NCBI RefSeq assembly: GCF_011075055.1
Contig: NC_058140.1
Coordinates: 11,096,668-11,160,667, forward strand
DNA from: Mangifera indica
Lineage: Eukaryota; Streptophyta; Magnoliopsida; Sapindales; Anacardiaceae
Reading direction: 5' to 3'
DNA: 64,000 bases
Made by a program: the position numbers and the translations under genes. Shown piece by piece: positions 1-11,489 of the stretch; position 1 is the stretch's first letter; every line of letters starts with the position of its first letter. A model generated the notes under the pieces. The model was given only the letters and a program-made list of their open reading frames with translations. It was not told the origin of the DNA and did no database searches.

Positions 1-1079
1 TCCAAAGTTGAATTACCTTTGAGTTGAGTTTAAATCTCAATTTTACAAATTGAGCCAAATTTGAGTCTTAATTTATTCAGTTTATCAATCTCAAATCAAT
101 CTTTTTCTAGGTTTTTGGATTCAATTTGATCTAAAATTAGTCATTGTTTATACTTAGCTCAAATTGAATCCAAACCAACACTTAAAATTAAAGCTTATTT
201 CACATTTCTTAGATATTTATAATTTTTTTTTTCAATTTATAATGGGAAAACAGATAAGGTATTAGATAATGTTTGTCGAGGGGGAATCCTATAAATAAAA
301 ATTCCACGAGATAGCTCTCATTTGAATGCATAATTTAATTCATTACATCCATTTTGCCAATTTACATATTTAATTTAAATCCAATTTTAATATTAATATT
401 ATTATAACTTCACCAAAATTCAAAAGTATTTTAATTGAATATTTTTTTCGATATCTACAACTATTTTATTTTTAAATTTTATTCTTCTTTTATGTCTTTC
501 ACACTGATTTTTTATTTTCCAATTACTTTGTTAAAGTGAAAGAGGGAAAAAAAAAGTTAAAGGTTTTCTCATCTAATGAACTACTTTACTTAATTTGTCA
601 ATTGAAATTTCTATATATTAGAAATTAGCTTAATTTATAGAGACTGAAATTTGTTACCGATGGGTGGAAAAAATGAAATATACTGCACACCAATGTAAAA
701 ACAAATTTATTAAATTGTAAAAAGAAATTCAATAAATCCTAGTAGTTTCAAAAATAACACAAACTACTCCTAAAAATGAAAAATGATGGATTTATTTAGG
801 GGTGGAGGGAGGAAGGTCAACCCACTTGGTCCTCAAGTTTTAGAAAATTTCACAAAAATATATTTTAAATAACTTTTTTCTAATCTTGACCCTTTATATT
901 TCATTTCTAGATGCTCATGGATCGAGCTAGGTTGTGTCGCATCGTTTCTTATTTGTTACAACTTATGGGCCTCACAAGTCGTGCCAAGCTAAGGCTTGTT
1001 TGGAATGATAGGAATGCATACTTGTACATCGGTTGCAAGGGTATTTTGGCCTTCTTCATTATGGATTGTATTTAAAATT
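1..1079. other. AT-rich intergenic DNA, no gene seen
   Basis: No coding potential or RNA gene is visible. The first 190 bases have the GAGTT/GAATCCAAACC wording also found in the AT-rich MITE-like repeats near 17 kb and 63.7 kb, so this may be the decayed end of one such repeat, but the match is too loose to define borders. Confidence 0.5.
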
Positions 1080-1960
1080 ATTGTTGAGATGATGTACAAC
1101 CATGTATGGTAGGAGTGTATATCATACATACATTGGAAAGGATATCTTTGTATTGGTCACCATGTATAATTATGTATGAACTAGTGCAAAATCGTGCATG
1201 TGAACGATTATAAGATAAATCATGCCTTTGAAGATCAAGGGACATGATAACGACAATTGAAACTGTTTGAACGATCATACATAGGAGTTGCACGACCGTG
1301 TCCGACGTTATTTGATGAAAAAAATATAAAGAGTTTAGGCATGTTGGTCAAGATATAATGCGTTTTCATTTCATTCAAGAATACAAGTAAATACACAATA
1401 ACATCTTGATTTTTAGATCTATCATTATATGCTTGCATGCTATGTTTTTTGTATGTATTTTGTGATGATGATATGTTGATTTTTAGCATGCAAAAATGTA
1501 AGGAAATGAGATGTTATGTTTAACCTAGGGAATAGATTTAACCTTGATGCATTAGGGCATAGAGATAGTCATCGAAAATGCTAGAAATTGAATTATAGAT
1601 GACGGTGCACAATCATGTATTTGGTGGTGAAGTATTGTACACACGATAGATTGAAGATGATCTATAATAGTCGTGCATAGGATGCACGATCGTGAATATT
1701 ATGTTCAGACACACGGTCATGCATGAAAATATGTATAATTATGCATGTCGTTAGTAGATGAATGACTATTGACAATAAGGGTGCATGGTTGTAACAGAGG
1801 AAGGATTCACAACTATTATGCGTTGCAGATGCACAATTGTCAAACAGAAAGGATGCATAATCGTGACTAAGAAGTATGCACGTCTATACATGAGCATGAA
1901 TGATGGACAATTATGCATGAAGGATAGTCACAATCATACATAATACTAATATTATAATTT
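1080..1960. repeat. Field of short half-palindromic motifs (CACGATCGTG-like)
   Basis: Variants of TGCACGATCGTGCATG recur irregularly about every 30-60 bases, for example near 1190, 1295, 1605, 1670, 1690, 1720, 1790, 1840, 1860 and 1910. Most copies keep one half (GCACGAT, CGTGCAT, ACAATCATG) and are diverged. The same vocabulary occurs in the gypsy LTRs at 5.2-5.5, 6.05-6.2, 6.5-6.97 and 7.5-7.65 kb. That suggests it is an internal tandem component of that retroelement family, here perhaps from the lost half of a nested LTR. No open reading frame of note. Confidence 0.5.
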
Positions 1961-2370
1961 TATCCTTATATTATATGTTAAAAGATAATATTGAATGAGA
2001 TAACCTTAATAGAGACAATTTAAGTTGAGTAGTAAGATGTAGGTTTCCGAATGTGTGAATGATGACACAGACCCTAGAAAATTCAAATTTGGATAAAAAT
2101 TAAAAAAATCATATATGAGTGGGAAATGATCAAGTATTTAATATGAGATACAAATACTTTAACCTATCCTCCCCTAATTGTCTAATTTGTAAGGGTTGAC
2201 ACTATTGTTGTTGTGCATTCTTTGGTAAAGTAGTCGGGTTGTTTGCATTTGTATCACACATTCTGACCAACTAAACAATCACCAACATGTTTTTGCCCAC
2301 ATATATGGCAAGTAGATGGATCATCATGCTTTGGCTAATCCTCTCTCCTCTATTTCTTACCCCTCCAATT

Positions 2371-2826
2371 CTTTTTATTACTCTTGGACTGAAAGATCCT
2401 TTTGCCTTTAAATTCCCTGTTGCCACCATCACAAGTGCCACATTTTCGGTTGCCTCATGACACTACTTAATCATGTCTTTAGGCTAGGGTTATTTGTACA
2501 GGTTAATCTAATGCTCTTTTCTTTTTGGCCATCTTCTGTTTCATGGCTTCTAACCTCAATGCCTTGCTCAATGCCTCTAAATAAGATTGGGGCCATGATC
2601 TTATATCATTACATCCTTGGCAACATTTGACCTAAGTCTTCTAAGAAAGACCTCTATCTTACCCATATTTGTGCTTACCACTCCTAGAGTGTACTTGGCT
2701 AATACATACAACTTGGTGGAGAACTTTTTAATTGACATATCATTCTACTTTAGGTTGATGAAATACTGAGTTCTCACATATAAGATGTTTGCTGACAAGT
2801 ACTCCTTTTCAAATACATACTTGAAA
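2371..2826. repeat. 456-bp direct repeat, copy 1
   Basis: First of two direct copies inside the decayed gag region. It begins at CTTTTTATTACTCTTGG and ends at ATACTTGAAA. The second copy sits exactly 487 bases on with the same total length, so the two diverged by substitutions without net insertion or deletion. The 31-base spacer repeats short words from the ends of the unit, which suits slippage or unequal exchange. Confidence 0.85.
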
Positions 2827-2857
2827 GGTCTTTTTGCCTTTTATTACTTAAAAGGTC

Positions 2858-3313
2858 CTTTTTATTACTCTTGGACTGAAATGTCCCTTTGCCTTTAAAT
2901 TCCCTGTTGCCACCATCACAAGTGCCACCTTTTCGGTTGCCTCATAACATTACTTGATCATGTCTTTGGGCTAGGATTACTAGTACAGGTTGATCTAATA
3001 CTTCTTTCTTTTTGGTCATCTTTTGCTTTATGGCTTCTAACCTTAGTGCTTTGCTCACGACCTCTAAATAGAACTAGGGCCATGATCTCATATCATGACA
3101 TCCTTGGCAACATCTGACCTAAGTCCTCTAAGGAAGACCTTTATCTTGCCCATATTTATGCTCACCAATCCTAAAGTGTACTTGGCTAATGCATACAACC
3201 TGGTGGAGAACTTTTTAATTGACATATCATTCTACTTTAGGTTGATGAACTACTAAGCTCTCACATATAAGATGTCTGTTGACAAATATTCCTTTTCAAA
3301 TACGTACTTGAAA
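2858..3313. repeat. 456-bp direct repeat, copy 2
   Basis: Second copy of the unit at 2371-2826, diverged by substitutions scattered along its length. The duplicated segment covers the conserved part of gag on the minus strand. The divergence shows an old duplication, not a recent assembly artefact. Confidence 0.85.
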
Positions 3314-4037
3314 TCAGCTCAACTCATCTCATCTTTGTAGCTTGACGAGTTTCACATTGCATCTATCACCAAATCTTAGCACCTCCCTTCAATAAAAGAC
3401 TGACATACTAAATCTTTTTTATGTATGGTATCATAATAAAGCCTTATGACATCCTTTACTACTTTCAGCCACTCCTCATTTGGAATTCCTCCTAAAATTG
3501 AGTTACCTTTGAACTTGAGAGGCTAATGTTTGCTTGCTAGACTATAGATAAGGTGAAGTTGCTCTTTGCTACTACTCGTTACTGTAACTCTTGGTGTTTC
3601 CTTACCCACTCTATCCTGCTGGGATGACAACTTAATTATTGGAGGCTACTCTGACAGTAGTGGGGTTTAAACTGGATGCCCAACACTCTCAAATGCTTTT
3701 ATATTCTTTTTGAGAACCTCTTCTATGATCTACCTAATGACTGCACTATCCACTGATGTTGTTACTAACATACTAAGGGCTTGTCCTTAAGTCTTTACTT
3801 GACTCATCTCTTGGTTAAGTTCTTTGAAACATCTTCGATTAGCCTCATAGATCTCTTTAACAGAATCATAACTTAGACAGATATACCACTTAACTTAATA
3901 CAAGTTTTAAAATATTTATAATGATAGATGTGTAAGAGCGTTCAATATTGCATGAGGGGCTATTTTCCTTACTTAACTTACTTATGCATTATTTCAGACA
4001 CTTTAAGACTTAACACTTTTTTGGGTTCTAAAATCTT

Positions 4038-4049
4038 ACTTTGATACTA
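4038..4049 (-). other. Decayed retrotransposon primer-binding site
   Basis: On the minus strand this reads TAGTATCAAAGT, three changes from TGGTATCAGAGC, the plant initiator tRNA-Met complementary site. All three are G to A or C to T. It lies 4 bases past the 3' end of the LTR at 4054-6292, as expected for a 5' LTR. Confidence 0.7.
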
Positions 4050-4053
4050 TAAA

Positions 4054-6292
4054 TGTAACACTTATATCTAGAAATATACCCCTCCATGGAATATATCTTG
4101 AAAAGATGTGTACTACTTGTTTTCTTAACTCATACAACGAAAATATAACATGACATTAAATACTTAATTTAAATGTGCGCAAAAATGTGTAACTAAAAAA
4201 TAACCAAAATACCTCAATTTATTAAAATCTAATAAACTGTGTTTTTGAAAATCCAATTTTCATAAAATTAATATATGAAACATCCATAAAATCTTTATAA
4301 AAATAACGAATATACATAAATGCCATAAAATAAAAAATGATGGTTTTGCCCCTCACTTTCATGCAATTCCTCGATTAGACCACTAGCTCCCCTGCATGTC
4401 CTACTACTTAACTTTACCTATAAAACTATAGAAAAAGAATACGTGAGTGAAAAAAATACTCAGTAAATAGGTGACCTCTTGCACTTTACATAAAACATAA
4501 AACTAAAATTGGCACTCCACTAGTGAATCTCGATGTGGTCATAACTTAACACCTTTGTGCCCTAAACATAGGTTATTCACAAAGACTATTAAGGCCTAGT
4601 TAATCTCGACATGTCTAATGCCTTAGTGAAAGTACTTGACACTCTGCGTGTCTACTAACTATTATACCTTACACACATGTTAGTCAAACTATTGAGCTAA
4701 CTAACTATGATACTCTAGTCATATAGGAAAACTAGTCATAGCCCCTCCCTAACCATATACGCATAACTACGGGACAACTACTATAAAACCATCCTTATAT
4801 GACTTTTACCATGAGCACATTTGTGATGCATTCCGCTGACCACGTAAGAAACTAATCGAAGTGTCACTATCCTTTACCATGCACACCTAAACTGAATTAA
4901 ATTATGTGGCTAATACGTCTTGACGCCGAGTGAATAATGCATCTCATGGATATTTATCTCTTATATAACCCTATTGCTTTCATATATCTCACCACTTATA
5001 TATATAGTTGGTGGCAATATAGATGTACTCTACTTTTCTTAACTTTTCCTATCTTTAACCTAGATTCAATTCAGTCAGGGTTTATGCCTTCTTCCACACA
5101 ATCGGGCACTTTTCTATAACTTACTATCTTATCTTGCCTTGTTAAGGCCTTTATATTCTCTTTCTTTTCTCTTCCTTTCCTTACATATAGTCTAGGGGTA
5201 AAACAATATTTTTCTATTTCTTGATATATATGGGTATGTCTTTGCCTTGCACCCCCGTGTCCCTTTAATTGTATACACACAAGCGTGTTACGCTTCTTAC
5301 ACCCCCGTGTTCTTTATATTAATTGCACATAGACATGTTGTGATCTCACATCCTTATGTTTAACTTTATACACAACTTGCTTCCTAATGCTAACACAACT
5401 GTTCACTTTTAGGGAAACCATACATAAATATGTGTCTCATACCATACGACTATGTAGGCTTCTCCTTAGAATGAATGTACTGATGTGGTAAGTTTTGTTT
5501 GTCATAATAAAGATATAGAGGTGTGTAGAATGTCTTACATGAATGTGTATCGTGACTTATAACTTTCTGATCTTATGTTTTCGGTGAATTTTGATAATTC
5601 CATGGCATATACCTTATTCTACACATACGAATCAGTCTTTAAACACCCTAATATCCTTATACATGTGTTATTAAATATGTTTAACTCTCCAATCATGGTT
5701 ATTTACTCAACATAAATCCTTACATGAACCATCAATCAAAACATTTGCATGATCAAACATAATCCAACATTCTATAGGCATAAAAATTATCAATACTATC
5801 ATTGCAATCACCAAAATATAGTTAGATAGTCGTAGATTCATAGATATAGGTTATATATTTACTGGTGATCAACTTAAAACCAAAGAGAACACCTACTTAC
5901 TTCTCCTCCAATGAACCGATGATTCTTCACGTGGTTACTAGATTTTTGGGGTTGAGAACTCCTCTCTAGTGCCTCAAGGCACTCAACTTTCTCCTCTTTT
6001 TTGGTACTTGACAGTTGTGAATGAAAAAATAATGCAACCATTAGATTAAACACTATTTTTTATTTTGTTTGCCAAACACAATACATAAGCGTGTATGACG
6101 TTATACAACTAACACAGTTTCTAATTTTGTCATGATCATTATCTTATCCACAAATTTGAATTCTACTAACCATGTACAATTGTGTGTCCTAACATACACG
6201 AGTGTACACCTTAGTGAAATTTCATCATTAATTACAATTAAATTCAGATAAAAAAGATCAAAATACCTTTGGACTTACCTATAGGTGTTACA
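4054..6292 (-). mobile_element. Long LTR of a Ty3/gypsy element (LTR1)
   Basis: On the minus strand the segment starts with TGTAACACC (6292 downward) and ends with GTGTTACA (to 4054), giving a TGTAACAC/GTGTTACA terminal inverted repeat. A decayed tRNA-Met primer site and degenerate gag follow in the same orientation. The 2,239-bp length suits long-LTR plant gypsy families. It carries a CTACTTACTTCTCC landmark near 5895 that recurs about 400-475 bases from the matching end of the other LTRs in the window. No 3' partner LTR is recognised, so the element is incomplete. Confidence 0.65.
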
Positions 6293-7768
6293 TCTGCGTC
6301 TCGTAGGTATTGAATTATCTCAAATCTCTTAGGCTATTTCAATCCCTATTGATACCTAATCACTCAAAGCTCTTTCAAATATCACTCTAGTTCACTTTAT
6401 CTCTACTTGGGTTTATCAATCATCTCTATGCGCCCAATTCTTATCTTTATCATTTGAACACTTCTCTGCACCTTATTGAGCCTTAATTTTTAATAAAAAT
6501 CATTTGAAATCAATTGAAGTACGATTGTACATAACCAAGTCACGAGTGTGCACAATTTTGTCCATGTATGGTTGTAGGTTCAACTATGCATTGGCGTACC
6601 CCATATAATGCATGTACGCTCATAATCAAGGCTTTCATAGGCGTAGAGGCTATATTCATTCATGTACAAGTGTGACTCTTTTGAGCATACGTTCGTGTGT
6701 CCTAAGGGTAATTCTTCTTCTTTAGAAATCTTTAGTCTATACCTTAAATTTCTTGTCTTGTATGGTTGTACATGTCTACAAGTATACATGACATCAATGG
6801 AATTATTTCAACCTGTGGATGATCGTATGTTCTCACCATATGTTTGTTCGTCAACAAATCAAGTTTTTGGAAAACGAGTGATTATACGTACACGCAAAGG
6901 TAAACATGCATACATCTTTTTTTTTTCTTAGGATTTCCTATGCCTATCCATGATCGTGATCAATGATGCATGGTTGTACATGGCATCCTAGAAATTCGGT
7001 TTCAAGCCATTCTTGGTTATGTTTTCCTTATACATTCATTGTCAAATCATCAAGAAACCATTACATTCCACACCAAGAAATCTTGTCTAAGTTATCGCTA
7101 TAATATTACCTTATTATGTTTAGTATAGTAAGAAGTTAGGCAGTACTAGCTAATTGTTAGAAAGCTAAATCACCTAACATAAAACATTAACCGACTCAAT
7201 GCCTAAAATTCTCAAATAATCACATTTTGCTAATAAGATTGTTCTAAAGAAAACAATAAGATATACAAAATAAGTTACAAGATCAAACTCCTACTTACCT
7301 GGTTTCTGAGCTAACAAAATTTGGAGTCAATCTTTTCCTTTTTTCTTGATCACCAATTGTCTCAGTCACAACGCAATTCTTTCCTAACGCCTCCAAGCAA
7401 TTCCACTCTCTCCCAAGTTCTTTGTGTTCTAGGGTTTTATAAGGGTGAAGTCAATATAAAGTTTTTATCAAAACTAATTCCTCTCTCACCCAAAATCAGG
7501 CTTTATATATAACTCTACTTAAAACACAATGTATGACTAGACATCCTAAGGATATATGAGCATAGATCTTCTCACTTTTGCCAATGTGGTACCCCATGTG
7601 AGCTATTTGCATGGTTATCCACGTACGGATGTGCATTCACCACACACGATCATACCTTAGGCCAAAATATCAGATCAAATTCAGATTTTAGCCTTACTCA
7701 TTCTAAATTCAATACTAAGTCTAAGGGAAGGATAGAAATGCGCTTAAAGCATACCTAAGGGTGCTATA
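6293..7768 (-). mobile_element. Partial second LTR of the same family (LTR2)
   Basis: The sequence from 6304 (GTAGGTATTGAATTATCTC and a 'CCCTATTGATACC' word) matches the interior of the LTR near 28100. The CTACTTACCTGG landmark at about 7290 and the end near 7768 (minus strand TATAGCACCC, a decayed TGTAACACCC) match the layout of LTR1 and LTR3. Its inner border coincides with the outer end of LTR1, which fits LTR1's element having inserted into this LTR. The missing part should lie to the left of that element and was not identified with certainty. Confidence 0.5.
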
Positions 7769-8758
7769 GGATCGCATCCATAATATTCCATGTTTCATTG
7801 TTTCATAAGTATATGGGAGATTTTTCCCACGTGTTGAAAACTAAGGAGATTATCAAATAATTTTGTATATAAGGAGTAGCTAGTTTAGATTCCGGTTAGA
7901 AAGGTTAAAGAACTCCAAAACAAACATATATTATTAGTGAAGAACATCTAGAGAAATCAAACAGTTGAAGAAATTACCTAGGAAGTGAAGTGAAAAAAGC
8001 AATTTCTCTCCCAAGGATAGGAATTCTGAAAAGGGGTGTTATATAATAATTTCACATATACATACAATTCTTCCATAAGACTATGTAACAACTAATTCAT
8101 AACTCAGTAATATACTAAAACGAAAGCTGCAAGAAAAACTCATCGATTAAATGAACAGTAAATATACAACCAAAGGAAAATATTTTTTTTTCATTAAACT
8201 CTAAATTCATAGTTTTATCTACAAAACCAAATCTGAAAATTAAAACAGAAAAATAATAATGAAATTGAAAAGAGATGGTCCAAGATTGTTACTTGTGATC
8301 AAAAGGCAAAATTGTCTAAGAATAATTATAATTTTGGAGGAGACAAAGAGAAGAAACGTGATATCGTTTCGACATAAAATAATTTAGAAGATGCATTTAA
8401 ATGAGATAAGGAATTGTAAATGAAAATAAATTTCTTGGTGTTTGGGTTTATGACAATTATTTTTAACAAAATCTTTAGTAAAAGATAGGGGGCCAGAGAA
8501 ATAAAAAATTATCTTAAAGACTTAATAAATAAAATTAAAATTCAGGGGAACAGGTATTATCTAGGAGAGTCTAATGCACTCCTTGGCCTATATGTGGCTT
8601 TGTCCCTGCACCCTACACTCTTAACTCCATAATCCACCTTCTCTTCCCTCACCCTGCACCCTACACATATAGGCCTATATGTGGCTTTGTCCCTGAGCAC
8701 CTGACACATTCTTACCAATGTTAACAGCAAATGTTACGGTAGGAATTATTTATTATAA
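7769..8758. other. AT-rich spacer with a duplicated 24-base word
   Basis: No gene is visible. The 24-base word beginning GGCCTATATGTGGC occurs at 8585-8608 and again, identically, at 8672-8695, together with a repeated CTGCACCCTACAC between them. This indicates a small, fairly recent local duplication. Around 8033 the plus strand reads GGGGTGTTATA, which may be another decayed LTR start. Confidence 0.55.
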
Positions 8759-9600
8759 GGCCAAAGAACCATTTCCCACACAAGGTTTAACTCATTTTCA
8801 ACACATATCTACAAGGTTTTAAAATTTTAAACATTTATCTATTTCTAAACTTTTATTAAAATTATCGTTAAATATAAGGGTAAAATTATTATTTTAACAA
8901 TAATTTTAAAAAATATATAATTTTATCTTATTTTCTAATCAAATTTTAAAAACTAACAATTTTATCCCATGTAAAGTTTGAAAAGTTAACATTTTATCTT
9001 TAGGTTTATTTTGGTTCTCCAACTACCACCATTCCGACCAATGGTTGGCCCTTTTCACCAATATTCCAAATACGACCTCTTTAGAGACACTATCAGTGGC
9101 CGACATGTGACAAATCAAAGAAGGAAAGCTGATAGATCTCATGATTCTTTGATTCATCGTCGTTCCTTTGTTGATTCGTGATGAAGAATAATCGAGCATC
9201 ATTTGTGTCGTTATTAATCAACTGAATGAAGACAAACTTTATTCGATGAAACTATTATAGTTGGAAGGTTGAGAATAGGAGAAGAAATGATAGAAAGACT
9301 GGTCAATGATGAGAATGGATTTCAGTCATCAAAGAAAGAATAAAAAATCTTAAAAAAAAAATACAAATTTTTTATGATTTTACTTTAGAAAAAAATTATT
9401 AATTTTTTAAATTAAGATAAAAATAAAATATAATTTTATTTATTTTAATATTATTAATAAAAAAATTTAACCTTAATAAAAAAATCTTTGAATAAATAAA
9501 AAAAGATTAAATTTTTGATAAATATTTAAATTTTTAAAATTTTACCAATACAAACTTCTTTTTTTTCACCCATCCTTATGTGAGAAATACTCCTTTGGCC
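8759..9600. mobile_element. Mutator-like palindromic element A (non-autonomous)
   Basis: Begins GGCCAAAGAACCATTTCCCA and ends TGAGAAATACTCCTTTGGCC, an imperfect terminal inverted repeat that continues as AT-rich homology well into both arms. Flanks are TTATTATAA on the left and TTGTTATAA on the right, 8 of 9 matching, the size expected for a Mutator-superfamily target duplication. The interior has no transposase reading frame, so it must be mobilised in trans. The same termini occur at 13852-14565, 55643-56383 and 56393-56923. It lies about 0.9 kb upstream of the SHI-type gene. Confidence 0.75.
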
Positions 9601-10025
9601 TTGTTATAATTTATGAGAAATTGTACAGAGAAGGTACAATTGAGGAGAGGATCTAGCCACAACCCCTATAAGAAAGAAGGCCTGGGAAATTAAAAAATTG
9701 AAAAGAGAATAGTAAAAAGGCTGTCAATTTGACCGACGGTGAATGTGATATCTGAAATGAAATGCACTCCCAATAAGTGAACCCAACCCTCACCATCTCT
9801 AATTTAAACTACAGTAAATTCTTTCACTGTCACACTCTTTAAATCTTTACATGCTATTCCTAGCTACCCTTTAGTACTCTCATGGCGGTTTCTTGTTAAT
9901 TTTCTTTTCCCTGTTGTTTACACTTTCCACTTCCCCACACTAACATAAACATACCACCAAAATAGTACTCAAATCTCTGCCTCCTTGCCCATGTGATCTG
10001 TTAAAAAGTCTTATTTAATAAAAAT

Positions 10026-10026
<1 letters not shown>

Positions 10027-10081
<55 letters not shown>
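10027..10081. repeat. (AAAG)n-(AG)n microsatellite upstream of the SHI-type gene
   Basis: About five AAAG units run directly into some seventeen AG units. It lies roughly 460 bases before the chosen start codon, in the likely promoter or 5' leader. GA-rich tracts of this kind are targets of plant BBR/BPC GAGA-binding proteins, so a regulatory role is possible, though microsatellites of this type are also common by chance. Confidence 0.9.
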
Positions 10082-10083
<2 letters not shown>

Positions 10084-10484
10084 CATTTGTGTGTTTGTAT
10101 TTGTCTTTTTCAATGTTTCTCTGGTTAATTTGTTTATGTTTTGTGTAGAAGCTGGGTAAATTATTGTAGTTTGATGTTGGTTTGGCGGCGTTGTGCCGTT
10201 TTTATTCTATTATTTCGTACTCTTTTAGTGCTTTAATTTGTGCATTACACCAAAAAAATTCCTTCCAGTCTTAGGTTATAATATATATAGAGATTATCAT
10301 CAGTTTTCGTCTGTAAAAGTCACATGAGCCATGATGATAATCTGATCAGAACGAAATAAAACTATAATATATAGTACATGATATATTTATACATATATAT
10401 ATATATAAATAACCACCACCATATAAATATATATATGAGCTGCTGAACCAAAAAAACACTCTCCAGATTGCAAAGTTGAAGAAA

Positions 10485-10541
10485 ATGAGTGGTGAAGGGT
10501 GGTGAATGTAATGAATATTGGTGGTGGTGGTTGTAGTTGTG
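10485..10541 (+). promoter_or_regulatory. Cluster of upstream start codons before the SHI-type start
   Basis: Three ATGs precede the main start. The first, at 10485, opens a 6-codon frame that stops at 10505. The second, at 10506, is immediately followed by TAA. The third, at 10511, opens a frame that overlaps the zinc-finger coding region and stops at 10714. If the mRNA begins upstream of 10485, this arrangement should strongly limit translation of the main protein. If transcription starts later, they are irrelevant. Confidence 0.5.
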
Positions 10542-11489
10542 ATGATGATGATGATGAGGAGACAAGGAGAAGAATCAGAAGGGAGTACAAGATGTCAAGA
10601 CTGTGGAAACCAAGCGAAGAAGAACTGTGTGTACATGAGGTGCAGGACATGCTGCAAGAAGAGAGGGTTTCAATGCCAAACGCACATCAAGAGCACTTGG
10701 ATTCCTGCTTATAGAAGGCGCCAGAGGAGTCATCAACAGCTTCTTACTATTCATGAACAGCATCAACATCAGCTACTACTTCATCAGGAACATAACCCTA
10801 AAAGGCTTAGAGAAAATCTCTCTCCATCATCAGGTATGCAGTCACTTAGATCTATGTATATCATTTGCGTATCTTTAGTATGCGCCATCAATAGTGACTT
10901 AAATCAATATTTCTAGCTGCAAAATATGTTTTTTGGTTCTACTGTTAACTAAAATGTGAGTTATGTAGACAAAACCCAGTTCATAAAATTGAAGAGCCCA
11001 ACAGTAAGGTGAAGTTAGTTATTAGTCTGTAAATTGCTAACTTTCTTAGCTTTTCTGTGTAGTTTGATTTGGTTTTACTTAGATTTAGTGCTAGGTTTTT
11101 TGTTTTTTTTTTTAATTTTAGGGTTACAAGTGGGGAATTTTCCGGCAGAAATGTGCTCGAACGCTACATTTCATTGTGTTAGAGTGAGCTCCATTGATGA
11201 TGCGATTGATCAGTATGCTTATCAGACAACTGTGAGTATTGGAGGGCGTATCTTCAAGGGAATTCTCTATGATCAAGGCCCTGATCAAAGCTGCAATTAC
11301 ACTGTGGGTGAGAGCTCTTCCAGTGAGCCCCATCATCATCAACGATCTAATAATCCATTCAGTGTTGTTGCTACCGATCTAAACACCACCACTTCCGCTC
11401 CTACAGCAGCTGTTTATCCTCCTCCATACACATTCCCATTTAGCCCTTTCATGCCCGGTACGCAACTTTTCCCGCACCCAAAATCTTAA
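10542..11489 (+). CDS. SRS3: SHI/STYLISH-family transcription factor, SRS3-like
   Basis: Two exons, 10542-10833 and 11122-11489, joined by a phase-1 GT-AG intron give 219 residues. Near the N terminus is the SHI zinc finger with spacing C-x2-C-x7-C-x4-C-x2-CC-x6-C ([12 protein letters not shown], then [13 protein letters not shown]), followed by the family's '[15 protein letters not shown]' basic tail. Exon 2 holds the second family domain (IXGH), '[20 protein letters not shown]' then [14 protein letters not shown]; the usual IGGH histidine is arginine here. SHI/STY proteins are nuclear activators acting in auxin synthesis and in gynoecium, leaf and root development. The short N terminus, lacking the long Gly/Gln-rich lead of SHI or STY1, suits the SRS3-like branch, as does conserved gene order with VHA-a and RD19. 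The start is the first of five consecutive ATG codons after an in-frame TGA at 10512. Confidence 0.85.

Larger units (their letters stand above)
2160..3900 (-). pseudogene. Degenerate Ty3/gypsy gag region (minus strand)
   Basis: Read on the minus strand, fragments resemble retrotransposon gag: a stretch around an 'FSTRLYALAKYT' word followed by 'KVFLRGLRSDVAKD', typical of the core of plant gypsy Gag, then a 'LRLEAIKQK'-type segment. Frames are broken by stops and frameshifts, so nothing can be made from it. It lies downstream, in element orientation, of the LTR at 4054-6292 and its primer-binding site, as gag should. The core is present twice because of the duplication at 2371-3313. No zinc knuckle, protease or reverse transcriptase could be followed to the left, so the element is truncated or eroded there. 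Confidence 0.6.

Noticed and set aside
10362..10650. Minus-strand frames rich in His, Ser and Pro
   Set aside because: They are the antisense of the GAT/GGTGGT triplet repeat and the SHI exon; no domain.
10511..10714. Open frame overlapping the SHI zinc finger in another frame
   Set aside because: It is the +2 shadow of the conserved zinc-finger exon; kept only as a possible upstream ORF.
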